Shown here: positions 11,424 through 20,568 of the stretch, in pieces
How positions within the stretch are numbered: the first letter of the stretch is position 1
Layout of the letters: each line of letters starts with the position of its first letter
Source of the DNA: Streptomyces sp. CB02923
Lineage (GTDB): Bacteria > Actinomycetota > Actinomycetes > Streptomycetales > Streptomycetaceae
Assembly: GCF_001905005.1 (NCBI RefSeq)
Contig: NZ_LWKZ01000004.1
Location: 70,094 to 134,093 of the forward strand
Direction of reading: 5' to 3'
DNA length: 64,000 nucleotides
The notes under the pieces: model-generated
What the model saw: the letters and a program-made list of their open reading frames with translations, nothing else
Told to the model about the DNA's origin: nothing
Databases searched by the model: none
Program-made: the position numbers and the translations under genes

Positions 11424-12575
11424 CTAGCGGTGCACCCGCGCGACCCAGTCCGCCGGTTTGGCGATCTCCTGTTTGGTCGGCAGCGTGTTCGGTGACGTCC
11501 ACACCCGGTTGAAGCCGTCCATGCCGACCTCGTCGACCACCGCCCGCACGAACCGCTCGCCGTCCCGGTACTGGCGCAGCTTCGCGTCCAGCCCCAGCAG
11601 CTTGCGCAGCGCCTGGTCGAGCCGGCCCGCGCCGCTCGCGCGCCGCTTCTGGAACTTCTCCCGGATCTCCGCGACGGACGGCACCACGTCCGGGCCGACG
11701 CCGTCCATCACGTAGTCGGCGTGCCCCTCCAGCAGCGACATCACCGCCGTCAGCCGGGCCAGGATCTCCCGCTGGGCCGGGGTCTGCACCAGATCGACGA
11801 AACTGCGGCCCCCTTCGTCGGCCTCCTCGCCCTCCGGCCGGCCGCCGGTCAGCGACTGGGCGGCCTCCCGCAGCCGCTCCAGCAGCGTGCCCGGGTCGAT
11901 CTCCGTCTCGCCGAGGAAGGACTGGATCTCCCCCTCGATGTGGTCGCGCAGCCAGGGCACGGCCGTGAACTGCGTACGGTGCGTCTCCTCGTGCAGGCAG
12001 ACCCACATGCGGAAGTCGTGCGGGTCCACCTCCAGCTCCCGCTCGACATGGACGATGTTCGGCGCGACGAGCAGCAGCCGGCCGCCCTGCGCCGCGGCCG
12101 GCAGGTCCCGGGAGGCGGGCGCGAACGTCTCGTACTGCCCGAGGACCCGCGAGGCCAGGAACGACAGCAGCATCCCCAGCTCCACGCCGGTCACCTTGCC
12201 GCCGACGGCTCCCAGCACCGCGCCGCCCGGCACGGAGGAACGCCGCTCCTCCATCTTCTGCAGCAGCGGCTTGAGCACCGCCCGGAAGCCGGCCACGTTC
12301 GCCTTGATCCAGCCCGCCCGGTCCACGACCAGGACCGGGGTGTCGTGCGCCTGCTCATGGCTCTGTTCCGACCCCGGCGGCCCCTCCGTCTCCGGCTGCA
12401 CCATGCGGGTGAACGCGCGCACGTGCTCCTCGGAGGACTTCGCGTGCCTCCGCAACTCGGCGACGATCGCCCGTGCCTCGTCCCGGCTCACCTCTGGTCC
12501 CGGCCGTACGAACCGGGTCGCGGTCGCTACCGCGAGGTTCCAGTCGACCATCTCCACACCACCGATGCTCGTCAT
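11424..12575 (-). CDS. Zinc-dependent metalloprotease, DUF2342 family
   Basis: 383-residue member of the actinobacterial DUF2342 family (often labelled F420-biosynthesis-associated hydrolase). The zinc motif HEETH is at residues 195-199 in the context RMWVCLHEETHRTQF, and a downstream Glu that may be the third ligand lies in LEGHADYVMDGVG. The conserved opening MVDWNLAVATATR and the LLVAPNIVHVERELEVD strand are present. No signal peptide is visible. Its substrate is unknown. It is always found in this neighbourhood beside tilS and dacB in streptomycetes, which argues for a housekeeping role. Confidence 0.92.
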   Translation of the reverse strand: MTSIGGVEMVDWNLAVATATRFVRPGPEVSRDEARAIVAELRRHAKSSEEHVRAFTRMVQPETEGPPGSEQSHEQAHDTPVLVVDRAGWIKANVAGFRAVLKPLLQKMEERRSSVPGGAVLGAVGGKVTGVELGMLLSFLASRVLGQYETFAPASRDLPAAAQGGRLLLVAPNIVHVERELEVDPHDFRMWVCLHEETHRTQFTAVPWLRDHIEGEIQSFLGETEIDPGTLLERLREAAQSLTGGRPEGEEADEGGRSFVDLVQTPAQREILARLTAVMSLLEGHADYVMDGVGPDVVPSVAEIREKFQKRRASGAGRLDQALRKLLGLDAKLRQYRDGERFVRAVVDEVGMDGFNRVWTSPNTLPTKQEIAKPADWVARVHR

Positions 12576-12929
12576 GGGTTCACGGTACGTGGGCGCTTCC
12601 GCTGGGGGTAGCGCAGCGCCCTTTGGGCGCGGGTTGCCGGTTCTTCGGTGCCGGTCCGCTCTTCGCCTGCGGCGGGCCGGGCCGGTTTGGTGGTGACGGT
12701 TCGCCCTCGGGTGCGGTTCGCCTGCGGCGGGCCTGGCCGGTTTGGTGGTGACGGTTCGCCCTCGGGTGCGGGTTCGTTGCGCCTGCGGCGGGCGGTGGCC
12801 GCTGCGCGGGGCTGTCTGGTTCGGGGACGGGCCTGCGCGGCAGGCCGCTCCGGCCCGCCCCCTTCCGTTGGGGGGGTGGGAAGAGAGGTGGGTGGGGGCT
12901 GATCTCGGTGGCCCGGTGGCGCCTTGGAG
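12576..12929. other. Intergenic region with tandem repeats between DUF2342 and dacB
   Basis: About 350 bp, G/T-rich on the plus strand, with no convincing gene. It contains the 55-bp tandem repeat listed separately. A promoter for the DUF2342 gene should lie near 12580-12620 but is not obvious. Confidence 0.5.
12662..12798. repeat. 55-bp tandem repeat, about 2.4 copies
   Basis: Unit 1 at 12662-12716 and unit 2 at 12717-12771 differ by very few bases. Each holds TTCGCCTGCGGCGGGC followed by GGTTTGGTGGTGACGG. A third partial copy begins near 12775. The copies lie between two leftward genes and have no coding sense. Confidence 0.85.
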
Positions 12930-14561
12930 TCAGCGGCAACCGCAGTTGGCCAGGGCTGAGGCCATCTTGTCCAAGGCTTGTTGGGCTGCCTGGGCGTCGG
13001 TGGTGTGGTTGGTCATGAAGGCGAAGACCAGGAGGCGGCCGTCGGTGTCCAGGACCGTGCCGGCCAGGGTGTTCACGCCGGTGAGGGTGCCGGTCTTGGC
13101 CCGTACGGTGCCTGCGCCCGCCTGCTCGCTCGCGTAGCGGCCGCGGAGTGTGCCGGTGAATCCGGCGATCGGCAGGCCGGTGGCGACCGACCGCAGTTCG
13201 GGGTGTTCGGCGGAGGTGGCCAGCGCGAGCAGGCGGGAGAGCAGGCCCGCCGAGGCCCTGTCGGTGCGGTCCAGTCCGCTGCCGTCCGCGAAGACGGCGC
13301 CGGTCAGCGGCAGGTTCAGCTTCGACAGTGTCTTGCGTACGGCCCGGTCCGCGCCCTCGAAGCTGGCCGGTTCGCCGGTGGCCAGGGCCGTCTGGCGGGC
13401 CAGGGCCTCGCCGATGTCGTTGTCGCTGTTGGTCAGCATCCGCTCGACGAGACCGGCGAGCGGCGGTGAGCTGGTGGTGGCGAGGCGGCGGGCCTTGGCG
13501 GGGGCGGTGGTCCGGGCGGGTGTGCCCTCGACCGTGATGCCGCGGTCCTTGAGCAGCTGTGCGAACGTCCGGGCCGCGGTGGCCGCCGGGTCGGTGTCGC
13601 GCGGTGCCGGGCCGGCCCGGGTCTCGTCGAGGCGTCCTTCGTCGGCCATGAGGGAGGTGACGGGGGTGATGTTCTCGTTGGGGCTTATGGGGTGGAGGAC
13701 CGGGCCCGTGTAAGCCGAGAGGTCGTAGCCGAGCCGGACCTTGCCGGTGCCGCGCTCCTTGAGGGCACGGGCCGTGTCGTCGGCCAGCGTGCGGAGGCTG
13801 GCGGGCTGGTCCTGGACGCCGTGCTCCGGGGCGCGGGCGGTGAGCGTGGGGTCGCCGCCGCCGACCAGGACGAGGCCGCCGCGGGCGCCCTCGACGACGG
13901 TGGTGTCGATGCGGTGCTCGGGGCCGAGCGCGGTGAGCGCGGCGGTGGCGATGGCGAGTTTGACCGTGGAGGCGGGGGTGGCGTTCCGGCCCGGTTCCGC
14001 GCCGAAGAGTTCGCGGCCGGTCGCGGCGTCCACGACGGAGGCGGTACGCAGCGAGCCGAACGCGTCGTCCTTCATCAGCGGCGCGAGGACGCCGGCCACC
14101 CCCTTGGCGCTGGGCGGACCGTTACTCCCGGCGCGCGGGGGCACACCGATCGCGGCCAGGACGGGCGGCGCGCTGGGAGCCGGGGCGGTACCGCCGGGAA
14201 CGTGATGCTCGCCACGCGTATCTCCGGGCGCCACGGCGCGGGCGCGCTCGGCCGTACGCTGGCCGGAGTCCCACGGACCGGCCGCCGCCACCGCTCCGGC
14301 CGAGACCAGCAGGCCGAGGACGGTGGAGCTGGCCGTCAGCCGTACGGTCTGCCGCTGCTGTTTGGAGGCGGACCACCAGGCGTTACGGGTGGAGTCCGCC
14401 GCGGACCGGTAGGCCGAACGTGCCGAACCGGCCGCCGAACGGGTCATGGACACGGCGGCGGACCCCGCCGACCGCGCCGAGCCCGCCGCCGTCCGGACGG
14501 AACGTTGCGCCAACCGCTGCGCTGCCTGCCATCTGACCTGCAACGACCTGGTCTCCGGCAC
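12930..14561 (-). CDS. dacB: D-alanyl-D-alanine carboxypeptidase / PBP4 (DacB type)
   Basis: Penicillin-binding protein of the PBP4 (peptidase S13) family that trims or cleaves peptidoglycan cross-links outside the membrane. 543 residues. Active-site motifs are STVK at 198-201, SDN at 379-381 and KTG at 489-491, all intact. A single hydrophobic helix at about 76-94 serves as an uncleaved anchor or signal. Before it is an unusual about 70-residue basic cytoplasmic arm made of near-repeats such as [14 protein letters not shown]. Divergent from ppa with about 86 bp between them, the standard Streptomyces arrangement. Confidence 0.95.
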   Translation of the reverse strand: MPETRSLQVRWQAAQRLAQRSVRTAAGSARSAGSAAVSMTRSAAGSARSAYRSAADSTRNAWWSASKQQRQTVRLTASSTVLGLLVSAGAVAAAGPWDSGQRTAERARAVAPGDTRGEHHVPGGTAPAPSAPPVLAAIGVPPRAGSNGPPSAKGVAGVLAPLMKDDAFGSLRTASVVDAATGRELFGAEPGRNATPASTVKLAIATAALTALGPEHRIDTTVVEGARGGLVLVGGGDPTLTARAPEHGVQDQPASLRTLADDTARALKERGTGKVRLGYDLSAYTGPVLHPISPNENITPVTSLMADEGRLDETRAGPAPRDTDPAATAARTFAQLLKDRGITVEGTPARTTAPAKARRLATTSSPPLAGLVERMLTNSDNDIGEALARQTALATGEPASFEGADRAVRKTLSKLNLPLTGAVFADGSGLDRTDRASAGLLSRLLALATSAEHPELRSVATGLPIAGFTGTLRGRYASEQAGAGTVRAKTGTLTGVNTLAGTVLDTDGRLLVFAFMTNHTTDAQAAQQALDKMASALANCGCR

Positions 14562-14647
14562 CTAGGACCAGCCCCTTTCGCCACCACACACCTGCGTGGG
14601 GGACACTTAATCACCAGACGTATGTGTTGATCATGGAGGAGCCACCC

Positions 14648-15145
14648 GTGGAGTTCGACGTCACCATCGAGATCCCGAAGGGTTCGCGGAACAAGTACGA
14701 GGTGGACCACGAGACCGGACGGATCCGTCTGGACCGTCGACTCTTCACCTCGACCAGCTACCCGGCCGACTACGGCTTCGTCGAGAACACCCTCGGCGAG
14801 GACGGTGACCCGCTGGACGCGCTGGTCATTCTGGACGAGCCGACGTTCCCCGGATGCCTGATCAAGTGCCGCGCCATCGGCATGTTCCGGATGACCGACG
14901 AGGCCGGCGGCGACGACAAGCTGCTGTGCGTCCCGGCGTCCGACCCGCGCGTGGAGCACCTGCGCGACATCCACCACGTGTCGGAGTTCGACCGCCTGGA
15001 GATCCAGCACTTCTTCGAGGTCTACAAGGACCTGGAGCCCGGCAAGTCCGTCGAAGGCGCGGACTGGGTCGGCCGCGCCGAGGCCGAGGCCGAGATCGAG
15101 GCGTCGTACAAGCGCCTGGAGGCCCAGGGCGGCGCCCACCACTGA
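14648..15145 (+). CDS. ppa: Inorganic pyrophosphatase
   Basis: Hydrolyses pyrophosphate to phosphate, pulling biosynthetic reactions forward. 165 residues from GTG 14648, chosen because GGAGGAG sits 5 nt upstream and the product then starts [18 protein letters not shown] as in the family. The signature [11 protein letters not shown] carries the metal-binding Asp residues, and [11 protein letters not shown] is intact. A short-family soluble PPase with an acidic, Lys/Glu-rich C-terminus. A strong hairpin follows. Confidence 0.97.
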   Translation: MEFDVTIEIPKGSRNKYEVDHETGRIRLDRRLFTSTSYPADYGFVENTLGEDGDPLDALVILDEPTFPGCLIKCRAIGMFRMTDEAGGDDKLLCVPASDPRVEHLRDIHHVSEFDRLEIQHFFEVYKDLEPGKSVEGADWVGRAEAEAEIEASYKRLEAQGGAHH

Positions 15146-15167
15146 GCCTGCGGCTCGTGGAGCAGTG

Positions 15168-15204
15168 ACGAAGGCGGCACCCGCTGGACGGGTGCCGCCT
15201 TCGT
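15168..15204 (+). terminator. Hairpin terminator after ppa
   Basis: Perfect 16-bp arms (15168-15183 / 15189-15204) around a 5-nt loop, 22 bp after the ppa stop, followed by GTTGT. It also faces the end of the convergent exporter gene. Confidence 0.9.
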
Positions 15205-15265
15205 GTTGTCCGGGGCGGGACGGGGAGGGGTCCGGAGGGCTGTCCGGGGCAGCCCCCGCGGGCTG

Positions 15266-17062
15266 CTAGAAGCCGCGCGTCCGCTTCGCGGCCCGCCGTT
15301 CGCCCGGCTCTTCCTGGGTCACGCCGGGCGCCCTCATGAAGAGGCGCGCCACCTCGCCTCCGAGGTTCACGCCGACCGCGATGGCCAGCGCCAGGGAGGC
15401 GGCCTTGATGAGGGACGAGACGCCGGGGCCGATGTCGCCCTGGGCGAAGTTGAGCAGGCCGAAGTACGTGGCGCTACCGGGCAGCAGCGGCCCGATCGCG
15501 GCGGTCACGTACGGCAGCGCGGAAGCGTAGCGGTAGCGGCTGAGGAGCTGGCCGAAGAGGCCGACGAGGCCGGCCGCGATGGCCGTGGCGGGGACCGCGT
15601 TCATGCCGCTGACGTTGGCGAGCGCGCCGTACACGACCCATGCGACACCACCGTTGAGCGTGGCGAACAGGACGGTGTGACGTTCCTGCTGGAGCAGTAC
15701 GCAGAAGGCCAGCGCCAGCATCATGGCCGCCACGATCTGCACCGGTGGATCGGTGAACACGGCGAACCCGGCCGCCGGATAGAGATACTCCGGATTGAGC
15801 TGGAGGCCGATGTAGAGCGCGGCGAGCACGCCGATGACGATGCCGACGATGAGATAGCCGACTTCCAGCAGACGTGCCGAGGCGGTGATGTAATACCCCG
15901 TCAGGCCGTCCTGAACCGCCGCCACCAGCGCCCGTCCCGGGATCAGCGCGAACAGGCCACCGGTGATCACCGCGGACGCCTGGACGGCGACGTGCGAGAA
16001 GCTGAGGGCGACTCCTATGGCGGCCGGCGGCATGGCCGCGACCACGAACTGGTAGAACTCCGGCAGCCCGCGGCTGGACGCCAGCCAGGCCAGCCGGTCG
16101 CCGAGCATCGAGCCGATCGCCGCCGCGATGAAGACGATCGCCCCGCCGCCGACCAGCATGCTCGCCGCGCCGGACAGCAGCCCGGAGGCGACGGTCAGCG
16201 ACCAGCTCGGGAAGGGGTGCCGGTTACGGCGGATCTCGGCCAGGCCGCGGTACGCCTCCTCCAGGGTGATGCCCTCGGAGGTGATGTCGTCGACGAGGCG
16301 GAAGACCGCGGAGAGCCGGGTGTAGTCCACGCCGCGCCGGCGCACCGTGCGGCTGGCCGTCACCGGGTCGTCGACCAGGGACGGCTGGTAGGAGATCGAC
16401 AGCAGGGTGAAGGTGACGGTGGGCTCGACGCGCTCCAGCCCGTACGCGTGCGCGACGCCGAACATCGCGGCTTCCACGTCCTCCGCGCCCTCGCCGCCGG
16501 CCAGCAGGATCTCGCCGATACGCAGGGTCAGGTCCAGGACGCGCGGCACCGCCGGCCCGCTCTCCTCGGCGCGCTCCGCCCGCTCCGGGACCGGCCGCTC
16601 GCCGACCGGCATCCGCAGCATCGTGCGCATCCGGTCCTGCCAGGGCGTCTGCTTGGTCAGGTTGATGACGGGGATGCCGTGCGGCGGGGTGAAGGAGGGC
16701 CAGCCCGCCGGGGTCCGGTCGGGCAGTTGGTGCTGGCCGGTGGTGCTGCTGGTGGTGCCGGCGGGCGGGGTGAAGGCGGATCCCTCCGGCTCGGCCGGTG
16801 TCTCGGTCTTCAGGCCGTCGGGGACGGCGAACTCGGAGGTGGGGTGCTCTTCCTCGGGGACCTGCGGATACGTGTACGGCACGCCGAGCGGCGGGGTGAA
16901 GGCGCTGCGTGCTTCGTCCGACTGGGACTTGCGGTCCTCGGACTGATCGTTTCCACCGTTCGTACCATTACCGGCGCCGTATGCGCCTCTGACGCCGTTC
17001 ACGCCGTTCTTCCCGTTCGTGCCGTTGGTTCCGCGCTGGCCCCGCTGTGCGTCCGACGCCAC
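15266..17062 (-). CDS. Threonine/serine exporter family (ThrE-type) membrane protein
   Basis: 598 residues with the fused two-domain ThrE architecture: a DUF1212-like half (RVLDLTLRIGEILLAGGEGAEDVE at about 172 on) followed by about ten membrane helices between 290 and 580, including the second-domain helices near VSGMNAVPATAIAAGLVG. Family members export L-threonine/L-serine by proton antiport. The 170-residue cytoplasmic N-terminus is unusual: an Asn/Gly repeat (NGTNGKNGVNG) followed by three spaced FTPP.G motifs near residues 55, 96 and 125, probably disordered. It converges with ppa. Confidence 0.88.
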   Translation of the reverse strand: MASDAQRGQRGTNGTNGKNGVNGVRGAYGAGNGTNGGNDQSEDRKSQSDEARSAFTPPLGVPYTYPQVPEEEHPTSEFAVPDGLKTETPAEPEGSAFTPPAGTTSSTTGQHQLPDRTPAGWPSFTPPHGIPVINLTKQTPWQDRMRTMLRMPVGERPVPERAERAEESGPAVPRVLDLTLRIGEILLAGGEGAEDVEAAMFGVAHAYGLERVEPTVTFTLLSISYQPSLVDDPVTASRTVRRRGVDYTRLSAVFRLVDDITSEGITLEEAYRGLAEIRRNRHPFPSWSLTVASGLLSGAASMLVGGGAIVFIAAAIGSMLGDRLAWLASSRGLPEFYQFVVAAMPPAAIGVALSFSHVAVQASAVITGGLFALIPGRALVAAVQDGLTGYYITASARLLEVGYLIVGIVIGVLAALYIGLQLNPEYLYPAAGFAVFTDPPVQIVAAMMLALAFCVLLQQERHTVLFATLNGGVAWVVYGALANVSGMNAVPATAIAAGLVGLFGQLLSRYRYASALPYVTAAIGPLLPGSATYFGLLNFAQGDIGPGVSSLIKAASLALAIAVGVNLGGEVARLFMRAPGVTQEEPGERRAAKRTRGF

Positions 17063-17337
17063 GTCTCTTCGCTCCTCGTACGCCTCCTGCCGACCGTCAA
17101 GGACACGATGCCTGATGGTCGGCAGGGGCGCGCGTGGCGGGGCCCTTACTACGGTTCATATGAGCTGCGAGTGTCCCCTGCGCCTCAGGGGAAACCCATG
17201 AATCCCGGCCCGGCGGCACCATAGGCGTCGCTCGGCGGCCACCGGCACCACCCTGCGCAGGTCACCGGCACCGCCGTACGCAGAATGCCGTACGTCACCC
17301 GCCGGCGGTACCGCCGATCGGGCTCAGCGCTCAGCGC

Positions 17338-18057
17338 TCAGCGCTTGGCGTGCCGGCCGCGGCGGCCGTCGCTGCCGGGCTGGCGGGGCGGCTGGACGGC
17401 GCCCGCCGGGTCGTACGACTGCTGGGCCGCGGCCTTCTTGCTCTTGCCGCGGGCGCGCAGGTACTCGATGGCGATCGGGACGACCGAGATCAGCACGATC
17501 GCGACGAGGATCAGCTCGATGTGCTTGTGGACGAACTCGATGTTGCCCAGGGAGGCGCCGAGCAGGGTGACACCGGCGCCCCACAGGGTGCCGCCGATGA
17601 CGTTGAAGGTGATGAACGAGCGGTAGTTCATCTTGCTCACGCCCGCGATGATGGGCGTGAAGGTCCGCACGATCGGCACGAAGCGGGCCAGGATCAGCGA
17701 CTTCGGGCCGTGCTTCTCGAAGAACTCGTGCGCCTTCTCCACGTTCTCCTGCTTGAAGAGCTTGGAGTCCGGGCGTTTGAAGAGCGAGGGGCCGACCTTG
17801 CGGCCGAAGAGGTACCCGGCCTGGTCGCCGAGGACCGCCGCGAGCACGATCAGCAGACACACCAGCCACAGCGGCTTGTCCAGCTTGTCCGTCGTCACCA
17901 GCAGGCCGGTGGTGAACAGGAGCGAGTCGCCCGGCAGGAAGAAGCCGATCAGCAGGCCGGACTCCGCGAAGACGATGATCAGCACGCCGATCAGCCCGAA
18001 CGTGCCGATCAGGTAGTCCGGGTCCAGCCACTGGGGGCCGAGCGCGAGAGTATTCAC
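17338..18057 (-). CDS. DedA family (SNARE-associated) membrane protein
   Basis: 239 residues from GTG 18057, with AGGAG 10 nt upstream; the frame runs on to 18207 but upstream codons are not DedA-like. Diagnostic segments are FAESGLLIGFFLPGDSLL near 30, GDQAGYLFGRKVG near 75, and ARFVPIVRTFTPIIAGVSKM near 125, the last carrying the conserved F-x-P-x-x-R motif of DedA/VTT proteins. About five membrane helices. Family members are implicated in lipid-carrier flipping and membrane homeostasis. The C-terminal tail is basic and Gly/Gln-rich. Confidence 0.93.
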   Translation of the reverse strand: MNTLALGPQWLDPDYLIGTFGLIGVLIIVFAESGLLIGFFLPGDSLLFTTGLLVTTDKLDKPLWLVCLLIVLAAVLGDQAGYLFGRKVGPSLFKRPDSKLFKQENVEKAHEFFEKHGPKSLILARFVPIVRTFTPIIAGVSKMNYRSFITFNVIGGTLWGAGVTLLGASLGNIEFVHKHIELILVAIVLISVVPIAIEYLRARGKSKKAAAQQSYDPAGAVQPPRQPGSDGRRGRHAKR

Positions 18058-18385
18058 GGGGTGAAGGCTCCTGGGTCGAGGGCGCCGGATCGTGCGGTAC
18101 GACGGGTGTGCAGGCGCAGTGTGCGGCCCAAAGCTATCAACGCCGGATGACGGGGCATGGTTCCAGCCGCCCGCTGCCGCCCCCGGAGGCCCTTCGGCGT
18201 GCCCCACGGGACCGTCCCCGACGTCACACCGTCGCCCCCACCACCCGCTTCCACCCCGCCTCCACCCGCTTCACCATGGCCGGACACCCCCGACCGGATT
18301 CCCCGCGTCCTCCCCTCCCCCATGAGACGCTCCCCGCGAGGAGCCGGCCCCCAGGCGGCTCACCACACGGAGGGACGGGCACACG

Positions 18386-18757
18386 ATGGGCATCGAGGAG
18401 TTCGGCGGCGGCCAGGCCGCGCAGGCGGACGTGCTGGTGGTGACGACCAACGACGTTCCCGGATACGAGGTGCAGCGGGTCGTCGGCGAGGTGTTCGGCC
18501 TGACGGTGCGCTCGCGCCACCTGGGCAGCCAGATCGGGGCCGGGCTGAAGTCGATGATCGGCGGCGAGCTGAAGGGCCTGACGAAGACGCTCGTGGAGAC
18601 CCGTAACCAGGCGATGGAACGGCTCGTGGAGCAGGCGCGGGCGCGCGGCGCGAACGCGGTGCTGATGTTCCGCTTCGACGTGACGGAGGCGGCGGACGTG
18701 GGCACGGAGGTCTGCGCGTACGGCACCGCCGTCGTCATCGCCCCGAAGAACGCCTGA
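18386..18757 (+). CDS. YbjQ/DUF74 family protein
   Basis: 123-residue protein of the YbjQ (heavy-metal-binding-domain-like) family. It shows VLVVTTNDVPGYEV, then GEVFGLTVRSRHLGSQIGAGLKSMIGGE, then RARGANAVLMFRFDV and CAYGTAVVI, the complete family pattern. The N-terminus is extended by about 12 residues (MGIEEFGGGQAAQ). GGAGGGACG precedes the ATG. Function unknown; homologs form small pentameric rings. It stands alone between leftward genes, and its 330-bp upstream gap should carry its promoter. Confidence 0.9.
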   Translation: MGIEEFGGGQAAQADVLVVTTNDVPGYEVQRVVGEVFGLTVRSRHLGSQIGAGLKSMIGGELKGLTKTLVETRNQAMERLVEQARARGANAVLMFRFDVTEAADVGTEVCAYGTAVVIAPKNA

Positions 18758-18856
18758 GAACAACCGGTGGCCGGCCGCCGGTGTCTGATCGCAGGCCGCG
18801 GGGCCGCCGGTACGGCCGTACGGGCCAGGGGGCGCGCGCCCCTGCCCCGTACGGGC

Positions 18857-19615
18857 TCAGCTGTTGCGGACCGCGTTGGCCAGCATCGCGTCGCGCAGGT
18901 AGACGGCCAGCCCCGGCCGGATGGCCTCATAGGTGGCCGTGAAGCGCTCGTCCGCGACGTACATCTCACCGAGACAGGTGTGCATCTCGTGCGAGCAGTC
19001 GTAGTAGCCGGACGAGATGAACCGGCGGTGCTCCTCGGCCACGTCCATCGCCTCGGCCGACTCGGCGGGCAGCCCGCTCTCCATCACGTCGGCCATCCTG
19101 CGGTGGACGGCGTCGAACTCCTCGGTCAGCCGCTTCCAGTCCTCCTTGGTGTACGAGGCGGTCCGACGCTGCGACTCCTGGTACGCCTCGGTGTGCCCCC
19201 ACCGCTCGCGTACCTCCTCGACATGATCGTCCGGGTCGAAGTCGCCGAACACCTCGAACTTCTCCTCGGGGGTGAGATTGACGCCCATCTTGCGTGCCTC
19301 CATCGCGTGTTCGACGGCGGCGGCCATGGCCTGGAGCTTGCCGATCCGGGCGCGCAGCAGCGTGTGCTGCCGCCGCAGATGTTCCTGCGGGTCGGCGTCC
19401 GGATCGTCCAGAAGGGCCGCCACCTCGTCGAGCGGGAAGCCGAGCTCCCGGTAGAACATGATCTGCTGGAGCCGGTCGAGATCGGCGTCGCCGTAGCGCC
19501 GGTGGCCCGCGTGGCTGCGCTCCCCCGGCACCAGCAGCCCGATCCCGTCGTAATGGTGCAGAGTGCGCACCGTCACACCGGCGAACCCCGCGACCTGCCC
19601 CACCGAATAACCCAC
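18857..19615 (-). CDS. tipA: TipA-type MerR transcriptional activator (TipAL/TipAS)
   Basis: 252 residues, closely matching TipAL, the thiopeptide-sensing activator. Residues 1-75 are a MerR winged-helix (YSVGQVAGFAGVTVRTLHHYD; RSHAGHRRYGDADLDRLQQI), 76-109 the coiled coil, and 110-252 the TipAS drug-binding domain, with LTPEEKFEVFGDFDPD and YYDCSHEMHTCLGEMY, whose Cys region covalently captures thiopeptides in the known protein. GTG 19615 was chosen for the AAAGGAGGGCGG just upstream and the exact family length. Met110 is preceded by GGAGG, so the short TipAS product can be made internally as known for tipA. The gene is autoregulated through the promoter at 19655-19685. Confidence 0.95.
   Translation of the reverse strand: MGYSVGQVAGFAGVTVRTLHHYDGIGLLVPGERSHAGHRRYGDADLDRLQQIMFYRELGFPLDEVAALLDDPDADPQEHLRRQHTLLRARIGKLQAMAAAVEHAMEARKMGVNLTPEEKFEVFGDFDPDDHVEEVRERWGHTEAYQESQRRTASYTKEDWKRLTEEFDAVHRRMADVMESGLPAESAEAMDVAEEHRRFISSGYYDCSHEMHTCLGEMYVADERFTATYEAIRPGLAVYLRDAMLANAVRNS
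19286..19301 (-). promoter_or_regulatory. Internal ribosome site and start codon for TipAS
   Basis: Within tipA, GGAGG (19301-19297) lies 8 nt before the in-frame ATG at 19288, which is codon 110. The known TipAS protein begins at the equivalent methionine, so the long/short dual-product arrangement is kept here. Confidence 0.85.
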
Positions 19616-19654
19616 TGCCCCGCCCTCCTTTCCGGCCTTTCCGGTACGCACTCC

Positions 19655-19685
19655 ACGATGCGTCCTCACGCCACGTGAGGTGCAA
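19655..19685 (-). promoter_or_regulatory. tipA promoter with MerR-type 19-bp spacer and operator
   Basis: On the minus strand: -35 TTGCAC (19685-19680), a 19-nt spacer, and -10 CATCGT (19660-19655). The long spacer is the hallmark of MerR-activated promoters. The spacer contains the inverted repeat CCTCACG-N3-CGTGAGG (19664-19680), which is the expected TipA dimer site. The layout matches what I recall of the classical ptipA promoter. Confidence 0.88.
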
Positions 19686-19740
19686 GTCCGCATACCGGAA
19701 ACCCGTGGGGCGGACGGAACATCAGTGGCATCCTGCCGAC

Positions 19741-20415
19741 ATGCTGGGGATAACCGATCTTCCGACCTACCTGGCGGGCTGCGCGCTCATCGTTCTGCTG
19801 CCGGGCCCGAACTCGCTGTACGTCGTCTCCGTGGCGGCCCGGCGCGGCCGGCGCGTGGCCTACCGCGCGGCGGCCGGTGTGCTGTGCGGAGACACCGTGC
19901 TGATGGCCCTCTCGGCGGGCGGCGTGGCATCGCTCCTCCAGGCCAGCCCGGTCCTTTTCACCATCGTCAAATTCGCCGGCGCGGGCTATCTGACGTGGCT
20001 CGCGGTGGGAATGCTGCGCGGCGCGTGGTCACTGTGGCGCAATCGGGAGGCCGCGAAGTCCCTCCGCAAGAAGGCCACGGCCGGGGACACCCCCGCCGCC
20101 AAGGAAGCCCGCGAACGCCCGTACCGCCGCGCGCTGGTGATCAGCCTTCTCAACCCGAAGGCGATCCTCTTCTTCATCTCCTTCTTCGTCCAGTTCGTCG
20201 ACCCGCACTACCCCCACCCCGTGCTCTCCTTCCTCACCCTCGGCACCTGGGCCCAGCTCTTCAGCGTCACCTACCTCTCGATCCTCATCTTCAGCGGCAC
20301 CTACCTCGCCGCCACCTTCCGCCGCCGCAAACGCCTGACAGCGGGCCTGTCGGCCGGCGCGGGCGCGGCATTCCTGGGCTTCGCGGCGAAATTGTCACTG
20401 GCAAGTTCGGGGTGA
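19741..20415 (+). CDS. LysE/RhtB-family amino-acid exporter
   Basis: 224 residues from ATG 19741. About six membrane helices; the diagnostic N-terminal motif LLPGPNSLYVVSVAARRGRR lies at residues 18-37, followed by AGVLCGDTVLMALSAGG, and the second half opens with ALVISLLNPKAILFFISFFVQF. The cytoplasmic loop near 100-130 is basic. Members export amino acids or homoserine lactone-like solutes. It is divergent from tipA across 125 bp, so the TipA operator may influence it, but no second promoter is clear. Confidence 0.93.
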   Translation: MLGITDLPTYLAGCALIVLLPGPNSLYVVSVAARRGRRVAYRAAAGVLCGDTVLMALSAGGVASLLQASPVLFTIVKFAGAGYLTWLAVGMLRGAWSLWRNREAAKSLRKKATAGDTPAAKEARERPYRRALVISLLNPKAILFFISFFVQFVDPHYPHPVLSFLTLGTWAQLFSVTYLSILIFSGTYLAATFRRRKRLTAGLSAGAGAAFLGFAAKLSLASSG

Positions 20416-20568
20416 CCGGCAGCGCCCGGAAATGGCGCCCACAGTCCGCGTAGGCACAGCAACGATGCACGCGGGAAGTCCCTGCACACACCTCCCCGGC
20501 GCTACCCTTCGGCAACGGGAGGCGAAATGGGGAAGCAGATAAGAAACCACTCCCAGCCGCACATCCCA

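Noticed and set aside
15168..15204. Hairpin after ppa considered as a riboswitch or attenuator
   Set aside because: It lies after a stop codon and before a convergent gene, so a plain terminator is sufficient.
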